NCBI RefSeq assembly: GCF_002056295.1
Contig: NZ_CP020100.1
Coordinates: 3,619,501-3,683,500 of the forward strand
Length of the DNA stretch: 64,000 bases
Reading direction: 5' to 3'
Source: Halopseudomonas phragmitis
Lineage (GTDB): Bacteria; Pseudomonadota; Gammaproteobacteria; Pseudomonadales; Pseudomonadaceae
Of the stretch, positions 37,451 through 45,265 are shown in pieces. Position numbers and translations under genes: made by a program. A model generated the notes under the pieces. The model saw only the letters and a list, made by a program, of their open reading frames with translations. It had not been told where the DNA came from and did no database searches. The first letter of the stretch is position 1, and every line of letters begins with the position of its first letter.

Positions 37451-37553
37451 ATTCCATCTGATATGGTTTTTATTTGAAAACCTGAGTCTGTTACGTATCA
37501 GCCGCGCCAACGATCATCCTCATCAGCCTGATAACGACTGATGGGGTAACACC

Positions 37554-38945
37554 ATGAGCGAGAGAATTCCCGCCAAGATCATTGACACCGGTACCGCCTA
37601 TGGCCCCGACGGCCCTATTCACACCCGCAGCTTCAGCGGTCGCTACCGTCTGTTGCGGTTGCTCGGCGCCGGGGCGCTGTTTGTGCTGTTCTTTGGTACG
37701 GCCTGGCTGAGCTGGAATGAACGGCAAGCGGTGCTGTGGGACTTGGCCGCCCGCAAATTCCATATCTTCGGCGCTACCTTCTGGCCGCAAGACCTGATTC
37801 TGCTGTCAGCGATTCTGATCATCGCTGCCTTCGGCCTGTTCTTCATAACCGTGGTCGCCGGTCGCATCTGGTGTGGCTACACCTGCCCACAAAGTGTCTG
37901 GACCTGGATTTTCATGTGGGCGGAAAAGGTCACCGAAGGCGATCGCCATCAACGCATACGCCTGGATGCCGCCCCCTGGTCGGCCAACAAGTTGCTGCGC
38001 CGCAGCGCCAAACACGCCATCTGGCTGGCCGTCAGCCTGATCACCGCGTTGACCTTTGTCGGTTACTTCACCCCGATCCGCGAACTGGCCAGCAACCTGC
38101 TGACCTTTAACCTGGGTACACAGTCGGCTTTCTGGCTGTTCTTCTTCACCGCCGCCACCTACATCAACGCCGGCTGGCTGCGGGAAAAGGTCTGCCGCGA
38201 CATGTGCCCCTATGCCCGCTTCCAGAGCGTGATGTTCGACCGCGACACCCTGGTCATTGCCTATGATGCCGGTCGCGGCGAACAGCGTGGCCCCCGACGC
38301 AAGGACAGCGACCCGAAAGCCCAGGGCCTGGGTGACTGCATCGACTGCACCCTGTGCGTACAGGTGTGCCCAACCGGGATCGACATTCGCAATGGCCTGC
38401 AATTCGAGTGCATCGGCTGCGCGGCCTGTATCGATGCCTGCGACAGCGTGATGGACAAGATGGGGTATGCCCGTGGCCTGGTCCGCTACACTTCGGAACG
38501 GGCGCTGGCGGGTGAGCGCACTCACTGGCTGCGGCCACGGCTGATCGGCTATGCCGGTATGCTGGTGTTGATGATTGGACTGTTTGTCGTCGCCCTGATC
38601 GAGCGGCCACTGATGTCGCTGGATGTCACCCGCGACCGTAACCTGTTCCGCGAGAACAGTGCCGGACAACTGGAAAACGCCTATAGCCTGAAAGTCATCA
38701 ACAAACGCCAGCAGGCTGGCCACTACCAACTGAGCCTGGACGCGGCAGAGGATTTCCAGCTGGCAGCACCTGGCCCCGTATTGCTGAGCGCTGAAGACAT
38801 CCGCGACATTCCGGTCAGTGTCGTCTGGACCGGTGAGCAGGCTCCCGCTCCGCGCCAACACATCCGTTTCGTGTTGACCGCGCTGGATGACAGCGGCCCG
38901 CCAGTGGTGGCCAAATCCACCTTCGTGGCGCCGGTACGCCGCTAG
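37554..38945 (+). CDS. ccoG: Cytochrome c oxidase accessory protein CcoG
   Basis: 463 residues, about five membrane segments, with CGYTCPQSVW (about 105), CRDMCPYARFQ and a double 4Fe-4S ferredoxin domain, CIDCTLCVQVCPTG and CIGCAACIDAC. The C-terminal FixG-like domain (about 370-463) is intact. CcoG reduces copper for cbb3-type oxidase assembly. In most genomes it follows ccoNOPQ; here it stands alone with a DUF1835 gene before and a MocR regulator after. Confidence 0.88.
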   Translation: MSERIPAKIIDTGTAYGPDGPIHTRSFSGRYRLLRLLGAGALFVLFFGTAWLSWNERQAVLWDLAARKFHIFGATFWPQDLILLSAILIIAAFGLFFITVVAGRIWCGYTCPQSVWTWIFMWAEKVTEGDRHQRIRLDAAPWSANKLLRRSAKHAIWLAVSLITALTFVGYFTPIRELASNLLTFNLGTQSAFWLFFFTAATYINAGWLREKVCRDMCPYARFQSVMFDRDTLVIAYDAGRGEQRGPRRKDSDPKAQGLGDCIDCTLCVQVCPTGIDIRNGLQFECIGCAACIDACDSVMDKMGYARGLVRYTSERALAGERTHWLRPRLIGYAGMLVLMIGLFVVALIERPLMSLDVTRDRNLFRENSAGQLENAYSLKVINKRQQAGHYQLSLDAAEDFQLAAPGPVLLSAEDIRDIPVSVVWTGEQAPAPRQHIRFVLTALDDSGPPVVAKSTFVAPVRR

Positions 38946-38975
38946 CTGCACAACGCTGTAAGTCTGGAGACGCTG

Positions 38976-40385
38976 ATGAAACGCTATGAACGCCTGGCCG
39001 ATGATATCGCCGGCCTGATCCGCAACGGTATTCTGGCCCCCGGAGAGAAAATCCCCTCGGTGCGCCATGCCAGCCAGACTTACGGGGTGAGCCCGTCCAC
39101 CGTGTTTCAAGCCTATTATCTGCTTGAGGACCGTGGGCTGATTCAGGCCAGAGCCCGCTCCGGTTATTTTGTCCGGGCCCTGGCCGGTCTGCCGCTGCCG
39201 GAGCCACAACCCAGCCCGGCCGCACATGAAACCACCGATGTCGACGTCAGCGAACTGGTCTTTTCGGTACTCGGCTCACTGAAGAACCCACATACTGTGC
39301 CCTTCGGCTCAGCCTTTCCCAGCCCTGACCTGTACCCGCTAGCCCGACTGGCACGCTCCATGGCGCACAGCCTGCGCACGCTGGCACCGCATGACATCAT
39401 TGCCGACATGACCGCCGGCAATCCGGATCTGATGCGCCAGATTGCCCTGCGCTACATGGTCGGCGGGGTCAGGCTGCCGATGGAGGAGCTGGTCATCACC
39501 AACGGCGCACTGGAGGCCCTCAACCTGTCGTTGCAGAGCGTGACCCAGGCCGGTGATCTGGTGGCCATCGAATCCCCGGCCTTCTATGCCTGTTTGCAGG
39601 TACTTGAACGCCTGCAGCTGAAAGCTGTGGAAATCCCCGTACATCCGCGTGACGGGGTGGACCTGAACGTTCTGCGTGATCGACTGCGCAGCTTGCCGAT
39701 CAAAGCCTGCTGGTTCATGAGCAGTTTTCAGAATCCGGTGGGCTCCAGCCTGAGCGAACTGCGTAAGCTGGAACTCTACGGCTTGCTGCGCGAGCATCAG
39801 GTACCGCTGATCGAAGATGATGTGTATGCCGAACTGTACTTTGGCGAACGTCCGCCCAGGCCGATCAAAAGCCTCGACGACGACGGCCTGGTGATGCATT
39901 GCGGCTCATTCTCCAAAAGCCTGGCGCCCGGCTACCGGGTTGGCTGGGTAGCCGGCGGGCGCTTTGCCGAACGGATTGCCCGGCTCAAGCTGATGACCAC
40001 CATATCGCCCTCAGTGCCGGCCCAGACCGCCATTGCCGATTACCTGCAGCATGGCAGCTATGACCGCCACCTGCGCAAGCTGCGCTACACCCTGGAGCGC
40101 CAGCAGGATGCCATGCTGGCGTCGGCGGCACGGCACTTTCCCCAGGGCACCCGCGTAACCCGCCCCAGCGGCGGCTATTTTCTCTGGTTCGAATTCCCCG
40201 AACAGGTCGACTCATTGCAACTGTTCAAGCTGGCCCTGGCCCAGGGCATCAGCCTGGCACCGGGGCCAATCTTTTCCGCCAGCCAGGGCTTTCGCCACTG
40301 CGCGCGTCTGAACCACGGCCACCCCTGGAGCACTGATAGCGAACAGGCCATGGAACTACTCGGGCGCATGCTGCGGTCGTTCTGA
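38976..40385 (+). CDS. MocR-type GntR/aminotransferase regulator
   Basis: 469 residues: GntR winged HTH (about 1-70, KIPSVRHASQTYGVSPSTVFQAYYLLE pattern) fused to a fold-type I aminotransferase domain (about 110-469) with PLP lysine in SFSKSLAPGYRVGW and NPVGSS. MocR proteins use bound PLP as a sensor and regulate nearby genes, often for PLP or amino-acid metabolism. It starts 30 bases after ccoG; the target is unknown. Confidence 0.85.
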   Translation: MKRYERLADDIAGLIRNGILAPGEKIPSVRHASQTYGVSPSTVFQAYYLLEDRGLIQARARSGYFVRALAGLPLPEPQPSPAAHETTDVDVSELVFSVLGSLKNPHTVPFGSAFPSPDLYPLARLARSMAHSLRTLAPHDIIADMTAGNPDLMRQIALRYMVGGVRLPMEELVITNGALEALNLSLQSVTQAGDLVAIESPAFYACLQVLERLQLKAVEIPVHPRDGVDLNVLRDRLRSLPIKACWFMSSFQNPVGSSLSELRKLELYGLLREHQVPLIEDDVYAELYFGERPPRPIKSLDDDGLVMHCGSFSKSLAPGYRVGWVAGGRFAERIARLKLMTTISPSVPAQTAIADYLQHGSYDRHLRKLRYTLERQQDAMLASAARHFPQGTRVTRPSGGYFLWFEFPEQVDSLQLFKLALAQGISLAPGPIFSASQGFRHCARLNHGHPWSTDSEQAMELLGRMLRSF

Positions 40386-40439
40386 CAGGCAATCTGCGGT
40401 GCCGCTCAGCCAAGGCACAGCCCGCACCGCCCAGCCTGA

Positions 40440-41339
40440 TCAGCTAACCGACGACGACTCCAAGCGGCCAGCGGCTGCGACAGCCTGCTGCCTGCGCCGC
40501 ACCAGCACCACCAGCCCGGCGCTGACATACATCACCAGTGAATACAACGCCGCCGGCACCGCCAGTTGCTCGTCCTGCAAGAAACTGGTGGCGATCAGGA
40601 TGGCCAGGGTGCTGTTCTGGATGCCGGTTTCCAGGGTGATCGACGTGGTCTGCGCCGCATTCAGGCGCAGCGCCAGGGCCAGCAGCAGGCCCAGCGTCAG
40701 CATGCCCAGATTGAGCAGAACGATGGCCGCGCCGGTCTGGTGCAGCCCGGCCAGCACATCGTCGCCCTCACGTACCAGTACCCCCAGTACCAGCATCGCC
40801 AGAAACAGCGCACCGAACAGGCTGATCTTCGGTTCCAGCCAGCGCGCCACTCGCTCGCTGCGGGCCCGGACCCACATCCCAATTACTACCGGCAGCAGAG
40901 TCATCAGCAGCAAACTGAGCATCATCTGCAACGCTGGCACCTGCACGCTTTGATAGCCGCCACCAAAGACCATGAACGCCAGCCCGACCAGCAGCGGAAT
41001 ACTGATCACCGCCAGCAGGCTGCTGACGGCGGTCAGACTGACTGACAGCGCCAGATCACCGCGCGCCAGCCAAGTCACCAGATTGGAGGTCACCCCGCCG
41101 GGACAGGCCGCCAGCAGCACCAGGCCGATGGCCAATGCCGGCGTCGGCATCAGCCAGGCCGCCAGAGCAAAGCCAACCAAGGGTAACAGCAGCATCTGCC
41201 CGCCGAGCCCGGCCAGAGCCGGGCGGGGAAAACGAAAGATACGGGTAAAGTCGCCGGGGCTGAGCGTCAGACCCATTCCCAGCATGATGACAAACAGACA
41301 CAGGGGCAGCAGCACCTGTGCAACAAGATCGCCGGCCAT
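40440..41339 (-). CDS. Bile acid:sodium symporter-family transporter
   Basis: 299 residues, nine to ten membrane segments, SBF/BASS family with GMGLTLSPGDFTRI (about 21-34) and LAACPGGVTSNLVTWLARGD (about 76-95), the sodium-site region. It likely imports an organic anion with sodium. It follows the class II aldolase on the same strand (60 bases), so it may import that enzyme's substrate. Confidence 0.83.
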   Translation of the reverse strand: MAGDLVAQVLLPLCLFVIMLGMGLTLSPGDFTRIFRFPRPALAGLGGQMLLLPLVGFALAAWLMPTPALAIGLVLLAACPGGVTSNLVTWLARGDLALSVSLTAVSSLLAVISIPLLVGLAFMVFGGGYQSVQVPALQMMLSLLLMTLLPVVIGMWVRARSERVARWLEPKISLFGALFLAMLVLGVLVREGDDVLAGLHQTGAAIVLLNLGMLTLGLLLALALRLNAAQTTSITLETGIQNSTLAILIATSFLQDEQLAVPAALYSLVMYVSAGLVVLVRRRQQAVAAAGRLESSSVS

Positions 41340-41398
41340 GAATTATCCTCGCCGGGTGCGATGCTTGCGCCCCGCCCCGGCTTGTCGTTATGTCGAGG

Positions 41399-42214
41399 TC
41401 AGTCGAGCAGATCGGGCTGCAGCCGCGCGATCATCTCGTACTGCGGCTGGAAGTTGCCCCACACCACCAGGTCCGAGCCGGTGAAGGCGCGGGTCTTGCG
41501 CGCGATCTCGGCCGGAATCGGCTGGGCATCGGCACCGGCTGCCTGAACCAGCAACTGGGTCTCGCAAGCCTTCTCCAACTGGATGAACAGCGACACCGCG
41601 CTGTCTACATCCTTGCCCACGGTCAGCAGGCCATGGTTCTGCAGAATCAGTCCAACATGGCCCTCGGCCAACTGATCGGCAATCGCATCACCTTCACCCT
41701 GCTGATGCACCACGCCGTTGAACTGCGAAAACACCGCATGCCGCTCGAAGAACACGCAGCCATCCTGAGTCAGCGGCTGCAACGGCTTGCCGAACGCCGA
41801 CCAGGCCCGCCCCTTGGGCGAGTGAGCATGGGCCACGGCATTGATCTGCGGGTAACGGGCATGGATACGTGAATGGATCATGAACGCCGCCAGATTGACC
41901 AGGGCTTCACCTTCGACCAGCTTGCCGCTGTGATCCAGACGCACCAGATCGCTGGCGCGAATCAGCGCAAAGTGCACACCCACCGGATTGACCCAGAAGG
42001 TGTCCGGCTCGACCGGATCGCGCACGGTGATGTGCCCGGCCAGTCCTTCATCGAACTGGTACAGGGCAAACAGCCGGAATGCCGCCGCCAGCCGCTGCTT
42101 GAGATAGGCGCGGTGCTGGCAGGGATCGGTGAAACTTGGCGGCAGCGGAATCTTCGCTGCACGCTCGCCACCCACGGTGCTCATTTTTACCTGCTCGATC
42201 ATGCTGCTGTTCAT
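41399..42214 (-). CDS. Class II aldolase/adducin-family protein
   Basis: 271 residues from ATG 42214 (GAGGA six bases upstream). Zinc ligands: H-A-H in AHAHSPKG (about 136-143) and His in NHGLLTVG (about 200). Zinc-dependent aldolase or decarboxylase of the fuculose-phosphate aldolase superfamily. Divergent from the LysR gene and followed by the SBF transporter, together a small regulated catabolic unit. The substrate is unknown; the extended N-terminus is as in fungal and proteobacterial homologues. Confidence 0.82.
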   Translation of the reverse strand: MNSSMIEQVKMSTVGGERAAKIPLPPSFTDPCQHRAYLKQRLAAAFRLFALYQFDEGLAGHITVRDPVEPDTFWVNPVGVHFALIRASDLVRLDHSGKLVEGEALVNLAAFMIHSRIHARYPQINAVAHAHSPKGRAWSAFGKPLQPLTQDGCVFFERHAVFSQFNGVVHQQGEGDAIADQLAEGHVGLILQNHGLLTVGKDVDSAVSLFIQLEKACETQLLVQAAGADAQPIPAEIARKTRAFTGSDLVVWGNFQPQYEMIARLQPDLLD

Positions 42215-42273
42215 TGTTATTCCTCAGTCAGGCTCGCAAGAACCTGCGACACTAACGCGGCACAACCTATGTG

Positions 42274-42279
42274 TATAAT
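42274..42279 (+). promoter_or_regulatory. Probable -10 element for the LysR gene
   Basis: A consensus TATAAT lies 22 bases before the LysR ATG in the 86-base divergent gap. The -35 region is poor, which fits regulator-dependent or weak transcription. Confidence 0.4.
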
Positions 42280-42300
42280 GGCTATTTTTCAGGAATTTCT

Positions 42301-43236
42301 ATGCAGGAAATTCATTCAAAGGGCGATCTCAACCTGTTTCGCGTGTTGCTGGCCGTGGCTGATAGCGGCAGTACCATCGAGGCCGCCAATCAACTGCACC
42401 TGTCGCAGTCGGCGGTCTCGCATGCCCTACGGCGGCTGCGCGAGATGCTCGGCGACCCATTGTTCGTCAAGCATGGCCGGCAACTGGTAATGACCGCCCA
42501 CACCCGCAGCATCCTGCCCAGAGTGCGCAGCGCCCTGGACGAACTGGCCACCACCACCCTGCGGCACAGCGCCTTTGACCCCACCCGTTCAGCCATGACC
42601 TTCCGCTGCGGGCTGCGTGATGCATTGGAGTTTCTGCTGATGCCGACCCTGCTGCAACGCGCCCGCACACAGCACTGGCAAGTGCGTTTTCATAGTCAGC
42701 GGGTGCTGGGCGAAGACATCGAGGCGCGGATTCTGGCCGGCGAGCTGGATGTGGCGGTCAATCTGGAATATCCGGTCAGCGAGCAACTGGCCAGCCGCGA
42801 GCTGGTGCGCGAACAGCTCAGCGTCATGGTCGGCCCCCAGCACCCGGCCTACCACAGCGGCCAGTTGAGTCTGGACGACTACGCCAAGGCCGAGCATGTG
42901 CTGGTGACCCTGACCGAACGCGAACGCAGCCTGGTTGAGCAGGACTTGCTCGGCCTGCAAGGCCAGCAGCGGCGCATCGCCCTGCACTGCGAGCACTACC
43001 ATGCCGCTGCCCAGGTGGTCGCTCAGACCGACCTGCTACTGACCATGCCGCGCAGCTACGCGCAGAATCTGGCCCGGCTCAACGGCAACCGGTTACTTGC
43101 GCTGCCCTTCCCCAGCCGACCGATTCCGGTACGTCTGTACTGGCGCAAGTCACTCGGCCAGGAACCTTATATGCGCTGGCTGCTGGCGGAACTGGAAGCC
43201 TTGCTGCGCGGCATGCAGTCAGCCGCTGCGCCATAG
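42301..43236 (+). CDS. LysR-family transcriptional regulator
   Basis: 311 residues from ATG 42301, with CAGGA six bases upstream; a longer frame from 42271 begins inside the promoter. HTH near residues 20-60 (ANQLHLSQSAVSHALRRLREMLGDPLF pattern split over the helix pair) and a two-lobe effector domain. Resembles NodD/NahR-type LysR proteins. Likely controls the divergent aldolase-symporter operon. Confidence 0.84.
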   Translation: MQEIHSKGDLNLFRVLLAVADSGSTIEAANQLHLSQSAVSHALRRLREMLGDPLFVKHGRQLVMTAHTRSILPRVRSALDELATTTLRHSAFDPTRSAMTFRCGLRDALEFLLMPTLLQRARTQHWQVRFHSQRVLGEDIEARILAGELDVAVNLEYPVSEQLASRELVREQLSVMVGPQHPAYHSGQLSLDDYAKAEHVLVTLTERERSLVEQDLLGLQGQQRRIALHCEHYHAAAQVVAQTDLLLTMPRSYAQNLARLNGNRLLALPFPSRPIPVRLYWRKSLGQEPYMRWLLAELEALLRGMQSAAAP

Positions 43237-43294
43237 GCCCCAAAACCGGGTAATCCACCGCCACTCACCGCACTCACACAGCCTGCGGGTGACT

Positions 43295-43337
43295 TGAGCA
43301 TTTGCTCATATCCGCAGTGTTGTTGAGCATTTGCTCA
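43295..43337. promoter_or_regulatory. Two identical palindromic operators
   Basis: TGAGCA-TT-TGCTCA occurs at 43295-43308 and 43324-43337, 29 bp centre to centre. The preceding base is T in both, so each reads TTGAGCATTTGCTCA. Such palindromes resemble TetR-family operators. They lie 115-155 bases before the LRAT-domain gene. No TetR gene is adjacent. Confidence 0.55.
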
Positions 43338-43450
43338 CTCTTTTCGGCCTCTGCATGGCAGAACACCCGCTGAACAGGCGGCTGGCACGCTTGATGCTTG
43401 ATCACAAACATACCAACGAATCGACAAAGCCCCCCAGGCAGGAGATTCCC

Positions 43451-44044
43451 ATGTTCAACGCTCAGCCCATCGCCATGAACTTCACCGACGACCCGCATCT
43501 GGCTCTCTGGGATCTTGGACGTGAGCTGGAGCCGGCTGCCGGGACCCATCTGATCAGCCCGCGCAATGGCTATTGGCACCATGGCATCTATGTTGGCCGA
43601 GGCCGGGTGGTTCACTACGCTGGGTTGTGCCGTGACATTCATGGCGGACCGGTAGAAGAAGTCGGCATCGACCGTTTTGCCGCCGGCGAACCAGTGTTGA
43701 TCCACCAGCGCCCTGACACGACGTTCAGCGGCCGCGAAGTTGTGCACCGCGCCCGCTCACGCCTGGGAGAACGCCGCTATCACATCCTCACCAACAACTG
43801 CGAACACTTCTGCAACTGGTGCCTGAGCGGTCAGCACCGCAGTTATCAAGTGCGCAGCTACCTGATCCACCCGCTGGCCGCCTACCGCCTGGCCCGGCGG
43901 CTGGCACCGCGCTGGCTGGGTCAGCTTGGCGGCGTGCAAAGCTGGCTGGATGGGCTTGTCAGCCGCTGGAGTCTAAACACTATCAAGTTGGGCTGGCCGC
44001 ATTGGGGTAGCCTGAACAGACTGCGTACATGGCTCGGCTACTGA
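43451..44044 (+). CDS. LRAT-domain (NlpC/P60-like thiol hydrolase) protein
   Basis: 197 residues from ATG 43451 (AGGAGA upstream); an earlier frame covers the operator region and is not used. LRAT core: HGIYVGRGRVVHYAG (catalytic His region near 44) and NNCEHFCNWC with catalytic Cys C118 or near. The C-terminal third is basic and hydrophobic (YRLARRLAPRWLG), suggesting membrane association. LRAT proteins act as acyltransferases or phospholipases; in bacteria most are uncharacterised. Confidence 0.78.
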   Translation: MFNAQPIAMNFTDDPHLALWDLGRELEPAAGTHLISPRNGYWHHGIYVGRGRVVHYAGLCRDIHGGPVEEVGIDRFAAGEPVLIHQRPDTTFSGREVVHRARSRLGERRYHILTNNCEHFCNWCLSGQHRSYQVRSYLIHPLAAYRLARRLAPRWLGQLGGVQSWLDGLVSRWSLNTIKLGWPHWGSLNRLRTWLGY

Positions 44045-44181
44045 CGACAAGATCTGGTTCTGATCAATATCAGCCAGATCAGCATTGAAACATTTAGAAA
44101 TATCTGTACGCAACAGCCAGCACAGCTGTTAACACACAACTGGAATAGAATATTCACTCTATTGGCCACCACCCCCCATAC

Positions 44182-45201
44182 ATGACTCTCCTGATAGCGT
44201 TTGCTGTCCTATCCATTCTGGTTTCCTTTCTCTGTTCCGTACTTGAAGCAGCGCTGCTGTCAATGACACCAAGCTTCATCGCCAACCAAAAAGCCGAAAA
44301 GCCTCGGCTCTACGAGCGCCTCAAGCACCTCAAGGAAAACGTCGACCAGCCACTCGCGGCGATCCTCACACTTAATACTGTGGCGCACACGGTCGGCGCC
44401 ACCGGAGTCGGTGCGCAGGTCACTATAGTGTTCGGCGATGGCTACCTGGGTATTGCCTCCGCAATCATGACCCTGCTGATCCTGGTTCTCTCTGAAATTC
44501 TGCCCAAGACTTTGGGGGCACGCTACTGGCCAATACTTGCGCCAGTACTGCCGTCTTTTCTTAACGGCATGATCGTACTGCTCAAGCCGTTCATTCTACT
44601 ATCCGACCTGGTTACCCGCAGTCTCGGCGGCAAGACACCCGAACATAACATCCGCGAAGAGATCAAGGCGCTAGCGCTGCTCGGCCGTGAACTGGACAAA
44701 CTCGACGACGACGAACAGCGCGTGATCAGCAATGTGCTGGACCTGCATATGATTCGCCTGCGAGACATAATGACTCCACGCACCGTGTGTGAAGCGCTGG
44801 CTCCAGAGATGTCGCTGGCCGACGCCCTGACCCGCGTGCAAGACAGTCAGTTCTCACGCTACCCGGTGATCAGCGACGACGAGACCCCCCTCGGCGTAGT
44901 GTTCAGGGTCGATATCCTTGGCACCGACGACCTAAGCGCACCTGTGTCCTCGGTAATGAAACCGGTCAAGGTGGCGCAAGACTCACAGAATGTCGAAGCC
45001 CTGCTTAGTCAACTGCTCAACGAACAGCAGCACCTGTGTCTGGTATACGACGAGTTCGGTAGTTGGGGTGGACTGGTGACAATGGAAGACATCATTGAGA
45101 CGCTGATTGGCAAACCGATTCTTGATGAAACGGACGACATCCCGAACATGCGCCGACTGGCCAAGCGACTGTGGGAGCACCGACTAAAAGCGGTGCGCTG
45201 A
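44182..45201 (+). CDS. CNNM/CBS domain membrane protein (CorC/HlyC family)
   Basis: 339 residues: N-terminal CNNM transmembrane domain (about 1-175, with FLCSVLEAALLS and SEILPKTLGARYW) and a CBS pair (about 195-315, with IMTPRTV and VYDEFGSWGGLVTMEDIIETLIG). Lacks the CorC_HlyC C-terminal domain, so it is the short CNNM form. Probable divalent cation (Mg2+ or Co2+) transport or efflux. Ribosome site is weak. Slightly lower GC than neighbours. Confidence 0.82.
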   Translation: MTLLIAFAVLSILVSFLCSVLEAALLSMTPSFIANQKAEKPRLYERLKHLKENVDQPLAAILTLNTVAHTVGATGVGAQVTIVFGDGYLGIASAIMTLLILVLSEILPKTLGARYWPILAPVLPSFLNGMIVLLKPFILLSDLVTRSLGGKTPEHNIREEIKALALLGRELDKLDDDEQRVISNVLDLHMIRLRDIMTPRTVCEALAPEMSLADALTRVQDSQFSRYPVISDDETPLGVVFRVDILGTDDLSAPVSSVMKPVKVAQDSQNVEALLSQLLNEQQHLCLVYDEFGSWGGLVTMEDIIETLIGKPILDETDDIPNMRRLAKRLWEHRLKAVR

Positions 45202-45220
45202 ACACAACAGATCCCGGCCT

Positions 45221-45262
45221 AAAGCCCCCCCGCCTTAACCACCGCGGGGGGGGGGGGGCTTT
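45221..45262. terminator. Bidirectional terminator with long poly-G arm
   Basis: AAAGCCCCCCCGC and a complementary GCGGGG...GGCTTT arm flank a ten-base loop; the 3' arm holds 13 consecutive G against seven C, so six G are unpaired. It serves the convergent CNNM and esterase genes. The G run is prone to slippage or sequencing error. Confidence 0.75.
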
Positions 45263-45265
45263 AGT

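Noticed and set aside
37806..39227. Long minus-strand frame across ccoG
   Set aside because: Antisense to a protein with ferredoxin motifs; composition is that of a shadow frame.
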